5,652 nucleotides of DNA. Origin: Propionibacteriaceae bacterium (GTDB taxonomy: Bacteria; Actinomycetota; Actinomycetes; Propionibacteriales; Propionibacteriaceae). A program made the translations under genes and the position numbers. The stretch spans positions 1 to 5,652 of the forward strand of contig DAIEHO010000052.1 of NCBI GenBank assembly GCA_027353565.1. Reading direction: 5' to 3'. Under the pieces are notes generated by a model. The model had not been told where the DNA came from and did no database searches. It worked only from the letters and a program-made list of their open reading frames with translations. Within the stretch, counting starts at the first letter, position 1. Each line of letters begins with the position of its first letter. Of this stretch, positions 1 to 5,652 are shown in pieces.

Positions 1-368
1 GATGGTGCGACCGGTGCGGCGGTGGGCGCCTCGGCAACCGGTGCGGGCGCGGCAGCCGGCCTCGGTCGGGCGGCGGGTGCCGTCGGCGTGACAGGTGCAG
101 CGGGGACAGCGGGCGCTACCACGGACGGCGCGGGTGTGGGAGCCGGCCGGCTCTCACGCGCTACAGGGGCAGGGGCAGGGGCGGCAGGGGCCTGCGGTGC
201 AGGTGCACCGGCGGCCACCGACTTCTCGCGAACCTTGCGCACCACGGGTGCCTCGAGGGTCGACGAGGCGGACCGGACGAACTCGCCCATGTCGTTGAGT
301 GTGGTGAGTAAATCCTTGCTTTCGAGTCCGAGCTCCTTGGCGAGCTCCCAGACACGGACCTTGGCCAT
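1..368 (-). CDS. infB: Translation initiation factor IF2, N-terminal part (runs off the left edge)
   Basis: IF2 is the GTPase that brings initiator fMet-tRNA to the 30S subunit and promotes subunit joining. Only the first 122 codons are in the window, so the GTPase and C-terminal domains cannot be checked. Residues 1-50 form an IF2_N domain: [19 protein letters not shown], then the typical [20 protein letters not shown] segment at about 27-46. From about residue 52 the protein becomes a Pro/Ala-rich, probably disordered linker (runs such as APAPAPV), as in the long IF2 of actinobacteria. The ATG at 368-366 is supported by GAAGGAG 3 nt upstream and by the family's usual MAKVRV-type start. It is the last gene of the rimP-nusA-ylxR-infB cluster, 225 nt after ylxR, with a structured leader. 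Codon 20 is TTA, which is rare in DNA this GC-rich. The identification is firm; only the truncation limits it. Confidence 0.96.
   Translation of the reverse strand, partial: MAKVRVWELAKELGLESKDLLTTLNDMGEFVRSASSTLEAPVVRKVREKSVAAGAPAPQAPAAPAPAPVARESRPAPTPAPSVVAPAVPAAPVTPTAPAARPRPAAAPAPVAEAPTAAPVAP
164..190 (+). repeat. CAGGGG tandem repeat with four GGGG runs, inside the infB linker
   Basis: GGGG runs lie at 166-169, 172-175, 178-181 and 187-190, separated by CA, CA and CGGCA. This fits the usual G-quadruplex pattern (four runs of at least three G with loops of 1-7 nt). The G-rich strand is the template strand of infB; the coding strand reads as Pro/Ala codons (APAPAP). The repeat may simply reflect the low-complexity linker. 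Structure formation is an inference. Confidence 0.6.
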
Positions 369-371
369 GAT

Positions 372-378
372 CTCCTTC
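372..378 (-). promoter_or_regulatory. Shine-Dalgarno sequence of infB
   Basis: On the minus strand GAAGGAG is followed by ATC and then the infB ATG. It is the strongest Shine-Dalgarno match near the infB start and fixes that start. It lies 1 nt beyond an inverted repeat (380-405) that could affect its accessibility. Confidence 0.85.
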
Positions 379-379
379 A

Positions 380-405
380 GGTCCGGAGCTCAGCGCCGTC
401 GGACC
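380..405 (-). promoter_or_regulatory. Inverted repeat just upstream of the infB ribosome binding site
   Basis: On the minus strand GGTCCG (405-400) and CGGACC (385-380) can pair as a 6-bp stem around a 14-nt loop. The 5' arm starts 2 nt after the TAA closing the upstream micro-ORF chain; the 3' arm ends just before the Shine-Dalgarno. The position suggests a role in setting infB translation. Pairing is seen in the sequence; function is inferred. Confidence 0.5.
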
Positions 406-407
406 GG

Positions 408-467
408 TTAGTTGGTGGTGTTGCTCATTGCGGCGTACTCATCGAGTGGTCATGAGCGTGAGCCCAC
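408..467 (-). promoter_or_regulatory. infB leader: chain of four start/stop-overlapping micro-ORFs
   Basis: Read on the minus strand, four tiny ORFs follow one another, each stop overlapping the next start as ATGA. They are GTG-start MGSRS (467-450), ATG-start MTTR (453-439), MSTPQ (442-425) and MSNTTN (428-408, ending TAA). The starts step through the three reading frames. The last is in frame with infB, 60 nt upstream of its ATG, but closed by its own stop. No strong Shine-Dalgarno precedes the first ORF. A GTG at 481 opens a longer version (18 codons) merging into MSTPQ. I recall similar ATGAGCAC/ATGAGTACG-type chains before infB in Streptomyces, but could not check. A translated regulatory leader (ribosome re-initiation or loading control of infB) is inference; the ORF arrangement is directly visible. 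Confidence 0.5.
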
Positions 468-482
468 TTTCTGGTCGTCACT

Positions 483-527
483 TGCCCGATCGGGCAGTCA
501 GCGCCCAAGTCTAGGGCCAAGTGGCCC
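483..527 (-). other. Two short hairpins in the ylxR-infB spacer
   Basis: On the minus strand GGGCCACTTGGCCC (527-514) can form a 5-bp stem with a 4-nt loop. It is followed 17 nt later by the perfect palindrome TGCCCGATCGGGCA (496-483). Between them GGGC at 506-503 could pair instead with the GCCC of the second palindrome, giving mutually exclusive folds. Neither hairpin has a U-tract, so neither is a canonical intrinsic terminator. They could be an attenuator-like or processing element, or leader structure. Confidence 0.4.
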
Positions 528-593
528 ACGGCTGAAAACGAACACTGGTCGCCATGCCTGTGAACGGACCGCACGGCGCGGAGCAGGACGGTC

Positions 594-860
594 CTAGCCC
601 TGTCCAGGCTCGCATCCGACGCGGCGGCAGAGGTCGACCTCGTCCGCGACGACCCCCGGCACCTTGAGTGCCCGGGCCCATGCCTTGCGTCGGGTGGCCG
701 TCACGATGCACGTACGGGTGGGGTGGACCCAGGCGCCCCGCCCCGGGAGCCGGCGACGCTCGTCGAGCGCGATTCCTGGCGGGTCGGCCACGACGCGTAC
801 GAGCTCTGCGACCGGAGCACGGGTCCGACAGCCGACACACGTGCGTTCGGGGAGGGCCAC
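594..860 (-). CDS. ylxR: YlxR family RNA-binding protein (RnpM)
   Basis: This 88-residue protein belongs to the YlxR/DUF448 family, small basic nucleic-acid-binding proteins encoded between nusA and infB in many bacteria. A Clostridioides difficile member was reported to modulate RNase P and renamed RnpM; the role in this organism is inferred. Family signatures are RTCVGCR at residues 6-12 and PGRGAWVHP at 39-47, with a basic stretch at about 57-63 (TRRKAWA). Further cysteines lie at 51, 78 and 83. The start is GTG at 860-858: an in-frame TGA lies 42 nt upstream with no other ATG, GTG or TTG between. GGTGAGG just upstream can serve as ribosome binding site. The 194-nt gap from nusA holds no clear terminator, so co-transcription with nusA is likely. 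An internal promoter is possible: TACGGT lies 6 nt before the start. Confidence 0.93.
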   Translation of the reverse strand: MALPERTCVGCRTRAPVAELVRVVADPPGIALDERRRLPGRGAWVHPTRTCIVTATRRKAWARALKVPGVVADEVDLCRRVGCEPGQG

Positions 861-1054
861 CGCCTCACCGTATCCGACGGCACGACTCGTACGAACACCT
901 CAGGTCTCCCACAGCGCCCACTCAGCGAGCGGGTCTGTGATGGGGGTCAGTCGGAGATGCCGACCAGGGAAACGGAGGCAGCGATCGCACAGCGTGAGAA
1001 CACCCTTCCACCGCTGGACCCGGCATCCACGATGTCGGGTCCTGGTGCGTCCGG

Positions 1055-2032
1055 CTACTTCTCGGCCGCGGCGACGTCCGGCCTGATGTCGATTCGCCAG
1101 CCGGTCAGCCGGGCCGCGAGGCGTGCGTTCTGGCCTTCGCGGCCGATGGCGAGGCTGAGCTGGTAGTCGGGGACGATGACCCGCGCCGACTTGGCAAGGG
1201 GGTCGACGATCTCGACGCTCGACACGCGGGCCGGCGACAGTGCCGACGCGACGAACTTCACCGGGTCCTCCGACCAGTCGACGATGTCGATCTTCTCGTC
1301 GCTCAGCTCGTGCATGACCGCCCGTACCCGCTGCCCCATCGGACCGATGCAGGCTCCCTTCGCGGACACGTCGGGGTTGGTCGTCCGTACGGCCAGCTTC
1401 GTACGGTGCCCGGCCTCGCGGGCGATGGACTTGATCTCGACGATCCCCTGCTCGATCTCGGGCACCTCGAGCTTGAACAGCTTCTCGACCAGCCCTGGAT
1501 GGGTACGGGACACGACGACCTGGAGGCCGCGCAGCTCGCGGCGTACGGCCACCACGTACACGCGGAGGCGCCGGCCGTGGCTGTAGTCCTCTCCCGGCGT
1601 CTGCTCGGCCAGCGGCAGGATCGCCTCGACCTTGCCGAGGTCGACACGTACGGTCGAGCTGTGGTGGTCCTGCTGGACGACCCCGAGCAGGATGTCTCCC
1701 TCGGAGGCGGCGAAGTGGCCGTACTTCTGGTCGTCCTCGGCCTCGCGAAGCCGCTGCATGACGATCTGCCGGGCGGTCGCCGCGGCGATCCGTCCGAAGT
1801 CGGTCGGGGTGTCGTCGAACTCGCCGACCTTCTCCCCGTCCCCGTTCAGCTCAGGGGCGAGGACATGGACCGCGCCGGACTTGCGGTCGATCGTGACCCT
1901 GGCCCCCTTGGTGTGGTTGTCGGTCTTCTCGTACGCGTTGAGAAGGGCGTCCTCGAGCGCGTCGATGACGACCGACATGGGGATGTCCTTGTCAGCCTCG
2001 AGCTGCCGCAGTGCGGCCATGTCGATGTCCAC
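1055..2032 (-). CDS. nusA: Transcription elongation/termination factor NusA
   Basis: NusA binds RNA polymerase and nascent RNA, controlling pausing, termination and rRNA antitermination. The 325 residues match the short actinobacterial form without the C-terminal acidic repeats of E. coli NusA. Visible order: N-terminal polymerase-binding domain (about 1-115, with DDTPTDFGRIAA at 73-84), S1 domain (about 116-175, ending at SRTHPG 175-180), KH1 with GPMGQRV at 230-236 and KH2 with GREGQNA at 297-303, then ARLTGWRIDIRPD near the C terminus. Both GxxG loops are intact. The start is GTG at 2032-2030, giving the conserved MDIDMAALR opening, with GAGGAG 4 nt upstream inside the end of rimP. Only 1 nt separates it from the rimP stop, so coupled translation is likely. 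The ATG five codons in is a less likely start. Confidence 0.97.
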   Translation of the reverse strand: MDIDMAALRQLEADKDIPMSVVIDALEDALLNAYEKTDNHTKGARVTIDRKSGAVHVLAPELNGDGEKVGEFDDTPTDFGRIAAATARQIVMQRLREAEDDQKYGHFAASEGDILLGVVQQDHHSSTVRVDLGKVEAILPLAEQTPGEDYSHGRRLRVYVVAVRRELRGLQVVVSRTHPGLVEKLFKLEVPEIEQGIVEIKSIAREAGHRTKLAVRTTNPDVSAKGACIGPMGQRVRAVMHELSDEKIDIVDWSEDPVKFVASALSPARVSSVEIVDPLAKSARVIVPDYQLSLAIGREGQNARLAARLTGWRIDIRPDVAAAEK

Positions 2033-2033
2033 G

Positions 2034-2534
2034 TCACTCCTCGTCTGAGATGTCGTCGTCGAACTCGAGGTCGGGGGCCCTGTTGAGCTCCACCTGGACC
2101 ACGGCCTTCCTCACGTCGGCGAAGGCCACGGTCAGCGGCTCGCCTTCGACCGTGAGCGTGGCATCGGTCTCGGTCGTCGCAGTGATCCGGCCGGTGACCT
2201 TGCTGCCGTCCGTACGCGTCACGGCCACGAGCCTCCCCGTGTTGCGACGCCAGTGGGCGGCCCTGACCAGCGGGGCCCCGACGCCGCGCGAGCTCACCTC
2301 GAGGACGTACGGCTGGGGGCCGGTCAGGTCGGACTCGTCCAGCGTGTCGGACACCGCCCTGGTCGCCTCGGCCACCTCGTCGAGGAGCGGACCCCGACCC
2401 TTGGGGCCGTCACCGTCGACCGTGATCCGCAGCACCGAGCGGGAACCCGCTCCGACCACCACGAGATCATCGAGCTCCAGGCCACGGTCAGCGAGGACCG
2501 GTTCCAGCAGCGCGCGCAACGCAGCGACATTCAT
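2034..2534 (-). CDS. rimP: Ribosome maturation factor RimP
   Basis: RimP binds free 30S subunits and aids late assembly around S12 and the central pseudoknot. The 166-residue product has the usual two-domain layout. The alpha/beta N domain has LRITVD at 35-40 and PYVLEVSSRG at 75-84. The SH3-like C domain has HWRRNTGRLV at 94-103 and ends in an acidic tail (EFDDDISDEE). The usual loop reads SSPGVDRPL in many RimPs; here it is SSRGVGAPL, a change I cannot interpret alone. The ATG at 2534-2532 is preceded by GGAGG at 7-nt spacing. It is the first gene of the rimP-nusA-ylxR-infB cluster and sits directly before nusA, its usual partner in bacteria. Identity rests on motifs, length and context. 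Confidence 0.94.
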   Translation of the reverse strand: MNVAALRALLEPVLADRGLELDDLVVVGAGSRSVLRITVDGDGPKGRGPLLDEVAEATRAVSDTLDESDLTGPQPYVLEVSSRGVGAPLVRAAHWRRNTGRLVAVTRTDGSKVTGRITATTETDATLTVEGEPLTVAFADVRKAVVQVELNRAPDLEFDDDISDEE

Positions 2535-2572
2535 GTTCGGTCCTCCGGTTGGGTCGAGCTGTTGTGCAGGCC

Positions 2573-2578
2573 AGCATA
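2573..2578 (-). promoter_or_regulatory. Possible -10 element of the rimP-nusA-ylxR-infB cluster
   Basis: TATGCT on the minus strand fits the actinobacterial TANNNT -10 pattern and would give a leader of about 30 nt before rimP. No convincing -35 was found. It lies in the 67-bp divergent spacer, the expected place for the operon promoter. Confidence 0.4.
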
Positions 2579-2589
2579 GGCCAGGGCAC

Positions 2590-2595
2590 TAGGTT
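2590..2595 (+). promoter_or_regulatory. Possible -10 element of a leaderless DUF4439 mRNA
   Basis: TAGGTT fits TANNNT and ends exactly 6 nt before the ATG at 2602, the spacing expected if transcription starts at the A of the start codon. No Shine-Dalgarno is present (AGGTTTGGCGT precedes the ATG), which agrees with a leaderless transcript. No clear -35 is seen. It lies upstream of the divergent rimP -10, so the two promoters probably share the spacer and may compete. Confidence 0.5.
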
Positions 2596-2601
2596 TGGCG
2601 T

Positions 2602-3546
2602 ATGCGTCGCCGGACCCTGCTGCTGGCTGTGGTGGGTCTGAGTGCAGCCGGATGCTCGGTCAGCGACCCTCGGATCAACGGAACCGCGCGGCCGATCTAC
2701 TCGCCCCCAGTCCCGGTTCCGCCTGTGGGCGCGGACCATCTCGCCGGTCTAGAGGCGGGCGCCGCCGCGCTGCTGACGGCCATGGCCGGGGCGCCGTGGG
2801 CGGGCGGGGACGCCCCCCGGTACCAGCTCATCGCCGACGTCCACCAGACGCACCGCGCGGTCCTCGCCTCCCCGGACCCGCTCCTCCGGCAGCCGGCGAC
2901 CGTGGACCCGGCGACGATCGCAGCCCCGGGAACCCGGGACCAGGCTCTGGCAACGGCGTCCAGCATGTTCACGACCCTGCAGCAGGCGCACACGGTCCTC
3001 GCTGGGCAGGCCACCGGAGAGCTCGCGGCCTTCTGGGCGTCTCAGGCCGCGTCGGCACTCCAGTCCCGACGGGCCCTGACCACCACGGTGTCCGGGGTGA
3101 CGAAGGCCGTACCGCTCCGGGAGGTCGCGGTGCTCTCACCGGCCGCTGCCGGGAACGACCTGCTCGACCGCTACCACGAGGCGGTGTACGGGCTCGAGTC
3201 GGCCCTGGGACGGCTCACGGCGTCCAACCCGGCTCGTCCCGCCCTGGGCCGCGTCGTACTGGCGGTGAAGGCACAGCGCGATGCGCTGGCCGCACGGAGC
3301 AGAGCCGCCTCGCAGACCCCCGTACCGGGTGCCCCGGTGTACTCGATCCCCGCCACGACCTCGGACGATGCCGCCCTGGTGCTCGTCGGCAGGCTCTTGG
3401 CCGCGGTCACAGAGGCTGCCGCGGTCGCGGTCGCCAGCGCCGCGACCGGCGTGACCACTGGCGTGCAGGACCTTGCGGACGCCTCGACGCTGGGACTGCC
3501 GCTGGGGCTCGGGATGGCCGACTACCCCGGTTGGCCGGACGCCTGA
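2602..3546 (+). CDS. DUF4439 (ferritin-like fold) domain lipoprotein
   Basis: The 314-residue protein begins with a short basic signal (MRRRTLLLAV) and a hydrophobic stretch ending in LSAAGC, a lipobox with the lipidated cysteine at 18. It is therefore probably anchored to the outer face of the membrane. A Pro-rich spacer (about 31-45) leads to an Ala-rich, mostly helical body. Residues about 185-314 match DUF4439, a ferritin-like helical domain: YHEAVYGLESALGRL at 191-205, then APVYSIPATTSDDAA, and a C terminus GMADYPGWPDA like the family's usual PGLPD ending. A helical half with HQTHR (81-85) and QQAHTVL (128-134) precedes it. No full ferritin iron-binding EXXH pair is evident, so metal or redox function is unproven. 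Such genes sit between proS and rimP in many actinobacteria; I recall mycobacteria carrying two Ala-rich genes there (Rv2843/Rv2844). Physiological role unknown. The start is set by the signal peptide and the TAGGTT-N6-ATG arrangement. Confidence 0.85.
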   Translation: MRRRTLLLAVVGLSAAGCSVSDPRINGTARPIYSPPVPVPPVGADHLAGLEAGAAALLTAMAGAPWAGGDAPRYQLIADVHQTHRAVLASPDPLLRQPATVDPATIAAPGTRDQALATASSMFTTLQQAHTVLAGQATGELAAFWASQAASALQSRRALTTTVSGVTKAVPLREVAVLSPAAAGNDLLDRYHEAVYGLESALGRLTASNPARPALGRVVLAVKAQRDALAARSRAASQTPVPGAPVYSIPATTSDDAALVLVGRLLAAVTEAAAVAVASAATGVTTGVQDLADASTLGLPLGLGMADYPGWPDA

Positions 3547-3584
3547 GCCGCTCCCAGGCTGACGCGAGATCTCGCGAGGCGGCT
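3546..3584. terminator. Nested inverted repeats between convergent genes (possible bidirectional terminator)
   Basis: An outer pair AGCCGC (3546-3551) / GCGGCT (3579-3584) encloses the perfect 14-bp palindrome CGCGAGATCTCGCG (3563-3576). The element fills most of the 49-nt gap between the stop of the DUF4439 gene and the stop of the transporter gene. Its symmetry means it can fold in both transcripts. No T-run follows on either strand, so it is a U-less hairpin of the type often proposed in high-GC actinobacteria. Termination is inferred from position and structure. Confidence 0.55.
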
Positions 3585-3595
3585 GCTGACGACGG

Positions 3596-4384
3596 TCAGA
3601 CCAGCGCCTGGACGGTGTCCCAGCCCAGCTTGAGCGCCAGGACGCAGATGGCGACGAGGAAGACCTTCCGAACGAAACCGTTCCCGTGACGGATGGCCAT
3701 ACGGGCGCCGATCGCGCCACCACTCAGGTTCGCGACAGCCATGACGGCCCCGATCCCCCACAGCACGTGGCCGCTCACCCCCAGCACGACGAGCGCGGCC
3801 ACGTTGGTCGTCAGGTTCGCGAGCTTCGTGAGCACCGTCGCCGTGAGGAAGCCGTACCCGATGACGGCGACGAGAAGGATGACGAAGAACGTCCCGGTGC
3901 CGGGCCCGACGAGGCCGTCCCAGAGGCCCACACCGAGCCCGATCACCACCACGCGCAGGACACGCGCCCGGCCCTCGTGCTTGAGGTGGGTCTCCAGCCC
4001 CATCGCCGGCCGCCGCAGGGTGTACACGCCGACGACGACGACAGTGAGCAGGACGAGTGGCGTGAACAGCGCTCTCGGGAAGAACCGGACGAGCTGCGCT
4101 CCGCCCGTGGACCCCGCGTACGCCGCCGCCATGAGCGGCAGCGCCACCTTCCACTCGACGGCCACCTTGCTGAGGTACGTGCCGGTGGCGATCGCTGTAC
4201 CGGCGGCGCTCGACAGCTTGTTCGTGCCGGACACCGTGGCGACAGCGGTGTCGGCGGGAAGCCCGATGAGCAGGCTCGGGAGCTGGATGAGGCCACCGCC
4301 GCCCACGACCGAGTCCACCCAGCCCGCGGCGAACGCTGCCGCGAGCAGCAGCGCCATCGTGGCCAGCGGCAGCCCGAGGATCAC
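3596..4384 (-). CDS. Sulfite exporter TauE/SafE (TSUP) family membrane transporter
   Basis: The 262-residue protein is hydrophobic throughout, with about eight membrane segments. It shows the internal duplication of the TSUP family. The first half has GGGGLIQLP at 28-36 and [10 protein letters not shown] at 54-63. The second half repeats the pattern with GPGTGTFF at 160-167 and TKLANLTTN at 186-194. [10 protein letters not shown] (221-230) is also typical. TSUP members move organosulfur compounds, sulfite/thiosulfate or other small organic anions. The substrate cannot be read here; the only cysteine is C247, so a Cys-based thiosulfate mechanism of the YeeE type is not supported. The chosen GTG at 4384-4382 overlaps the proS stop as GTGA and implies translational coupling. 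GGAGA directly precedes it, closer than a usual Shine-Dalgarno. The ATG at 4357 (codon 10) would trim the first helix and has no ribosome binding site. The upstream open frame to 4717 is a shadow of proS. No link to proline metabolism is evident. Confidence 0.88.
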   Translation of the reverse strand: MILGLPLATMALLLAAAFAAGWVDSVVGGGGLIQLPSLLIGLPADTAVATVSGTNKLSSAAGTAIATGTYLSKVAVEWKVALPLMAAAYAGSTGGAQLVRFFPRALFTPLVLLTVVVVGVYTLRRPAMGLETHLKHEGRARVLRVVVIGLGVGLWDGLVGPGTGTFFVILLVAVIGYGFLTATVLTKLANLTTNVAALVVLGVSGHVLWGIGAVMAVANLSGGAIGARMAIRHGNGFVRKVFLVAICVLALKLGWDTVQALV

Positions 4385-5652
4385 TCTCCGCGCACGTCCG
4401 CGATGACCCGTGCGACGACGTCGTCGACCGGCACCTCGTCCTTCGTCCCCGCCGTACGGTCCCGCACCTCGACCAGCCCGTTGGCGAGGCCCCGGCCCAC
4501 GACGACGGCGGTCGGGATGCCCAGCACCTCGGCATCGGTGAACTTCACGCCCGGCGAGGCCTTGCGGTCGTCGAGCAGGATGTCCAGGCCGGACCCGGAG
4601 AGCTCGCGGGCGATGCGCTCCGCCTCGACTGCCTGCGCCTCCTCCTTGCCTGCGGGGATGACGATGACGTCGTACGGCGCGAGGCTGCGGGGCCACGCCA
4701 GACCACGCTCGTCGCACGTGGTCTCGGCCACCATGGCGACCGCGCGCGAGATGCCGATCCCGTAAGAGCCCATCGTCACGGTCGCCAGCTTGCCGTTGGC
4801 GTCGAGGACCTTGAGGCCCAGCGCCTCGGCGTACTTCGTCCCCAGCTGGAAGATGTGGCCCATCTCGACACCGCGGGCGAGCTCCAGCGGGCCGGTCCCG
4901 TCGGGTGCCGGGTCCCCCGCCCGGACCTCAGCGACGTCGATCACACCGTCGGGGGTGAAGTCGCGCCCGGCCACGAGGTTGACGACGTGGTGGTCCGCGA
5001 CGTTGGCCCCCGTGACCCACGCCGTACCGTCGACCACCCTCGGGTCGACCAGGTAGCGGATGCCGCTCGCCGACCCGGTGCCGAGCATCGCCTGCCCGCC
5101 CTTGGCCGGCCCGATGTAGCCCTTGACGAGAGCCGGGTGCGCGGCGAAGTCGGCCTCGCCGAACGCCACCGCCTCCGCGGGAGCGATCGCCGCCTCCAGC
5201 CGCTTGACGTCCACGTCGCGGTCGCCCGGCAGCCCGATGACGAGCGGCACCTTCGTCCCGTCGGGGTTCAGCAGCATGAACACGACGTTCTTCAGCGTGT
5301 CCGCGCCCGTCCAGGGTCGGTCGTCGCGGGGCGCCGTCGCGTTGACCGCCGTGACAAGGGTGTCGATCGTGCCGGCACCCGGCGTGTGGATGACCTGCGG
5401 CGCGGGCGTCGACGACGAGTCCACGGGCGCGGGTGCCACGACCGTGACGGCCTCCACGTTCGCCGCGTAGCCTCCCGGGGAACGTACGAACGTGTCCTCT
5501 CCGTTGGGCGCGATCGCGAGGAACTCCTCCGACGCCGAGCCGCCCATCGCGCCGGACATCGCCTTGACGATGACGTAGTCGAGCCCGAGGCGGTCCATCA
5601 CCTTGATGTACGCGCCGCGGTGGGTCTCGTACGAGGCCTGCAGGCCCTCGGC
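4381..5652 (-). CDS. proS: Prolyl-tRNA synthetase, C-terminal 423 residues (start outside window)
   Basis: ProRS charges tRNA(Pro) with proline in the cytoplasm. The fragment is open to the right edge, beginning [15 protein letters not shown] just after class II motif 2; roughly 150 N-terminal residues are missing. It contains [25 protein letters not shown] and [10 protein letters not shown], then the bacterial-type insertion (editing) domain at fragment residues about 75-215, with [14 protein letters not shown] and [10 protein letters not shown]. The catalytic core then resumes with [15 protein letters not shown], and motif 3 [10 protein letters not shown] lies at 295-304. The anticodon-binding domain carries [15 protein letters not shown] at 361-375 and GIPTAVVVG. 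The editing domain makes this the long bacterial ProRS rather than the archaeal/eukaryotic type. All visible motifs look intact. The stop TGA is shared with the start of the downstream transporter gene. Confidence 0.97.
   Translation of the reverse strand, partial: AEGLQASYETHRGAYIKVMDRLGLDYVIVKAMSGAMGGSASEEFLAIAPNGEDTFVRSPGGYAANVEAVTVVAPAPVDSSSTPAPQVIHTPGAGTIDTLVTAVNATAPRDDRPWTGADTLKNVVFMLLNPDGTKVPLVIGLPGDRDVDVKRLEAAIAPAEAVAFGEADFAAHPALVKGYIGPAKGGQAMLGTGSASGIRYLVDPRVVDGTAWVTGANVADHHVVNLVAGRDFTPDGVIDVAEVRAGDPAPDGTGPLELARGVEMGHIFQLGTKYAEALGLKVLDANGKLATVTMGSYGIGISRAVAMVAETTCDERGLAWPRSLAPYDVIVIPAGKEEAQAVEAERIARELSGSGLDILLDDRKASPGVKFTDAEVLGIPTAVVVGRGLANGLVEVRDRTAGTKDEVPVDDVVARVIADVRGE

Noticed and set aside
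511..545. TAGACT on the minus strand as a -10 for a separate infB promoter.
   Set aside because: The hexamer 17 bp upstream (TTCAGC) is a poor -35 and it falls within the hairpin region; too weak to annotate.
511..555. 14-codon minus-strand ORF (MATSVRFQPWATWP) with two Trp codons beside a hairpin, resembling a trp-type leader peptide.
   Set aside because: It has no good Shine-Dalgarno, no terminator U-tract, and no Trp-related gene follows. Mentioned only with the hairpin finding.
922..1030. Two small minus-strand ORFs in the nusA-ylxR gap (GTG at 1030, 27 codons; ATG at 1026, 34 codons).
   Set aside because: They overlap in different frames, have only a weak AGGA upstream, and show no recognisable motif. 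The gap otherwise shows nothing I can support.
1310..2086. Long plus-strand open frame (258 codons) opposite nusA and the end of rimP.
   Set aside because: It lies antisense to a complete, motif-bearing nusA, is low in recognisable motifs, and reflects the GC-rich codon pattern of the other strand.
2595..3689. Plus-strand open frame of 364 codons overlapping the DUF4439 gene in another frame.
   Set aside because: Its composition is Arg/Gly/Pro-rich, as expected from an out-of-frame reading. The in-frame 2602 gene has a signal peptide, lipobox and family motifs.
4385..4717. N-terminal extension of the TSUP protein to 373 residues.
   Set aside because: The extra 111 residues are Arg/Gly-rich, lie wholly inside proS in another frame, and precede the normal first membrane helix.
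3686..4765. Plus-strand open frame of 359 codons opposite the transporter and proS.
   Set aside because: It is antisense to two clear genes and rich in His, Asp, Arg and Thr without domains.

Overview
The window is very GC-rich DNA whose codons strongly prefer G or C in the third position. It carries the actinobacterial proS / DUF4439 / rimP-nusA-ylxR-infB neighbourhood, so the source is almost certainly a high-GC Actinomycetota. NusA, IF2 and RimP look closest to the Nocardioides/Propionibacteriales-to-mycobacteria range, but I cannot fix a genus by eye. No mobile element, CRISPR array, tRNA or rRNA was seen.

Layout, right to left on the minus strand: the C-terminal three quarters of proS (prolyl-tRNA synthetase) enters at the right edge. 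It overlaps by 4 bp a TauE/SafE (TSUP) membrane transporter gene. A short convergent spacer with nested inverted repeats follows. The only plus-strand gene comes next, encoding a lipoprotein-like DUF4439 (ferritin-like fold) protein. It diverges from rimP across a 67-bp promoter region. Then, all minus strand, come rimP (30S maturation), nusA (transcription elongation/antitermination, 1 nt after rimP), ylxR/rnpM (small RNA-binding protein) and the first 122 codons of infB (translation initiation factor IF2), which runs off the left edge.

The rimP-nusA-ylxR-infB genes form the classical operon tying transcription elongation, ribosome assembly and translation initiation together. The proteins are ordinary housekeeping products. 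The least explained sequence is the 225-nt ylxR-infB spacer. Read on the minus strand it holds two short hairpins and a chain of four micro-ORFs (4-6 codons each) whose stop and start codons overlap. A further inverted repeat ends just before the infB Shine-Dalgarno. This leader is the best candidate in the window for an undescribed regulatory element.
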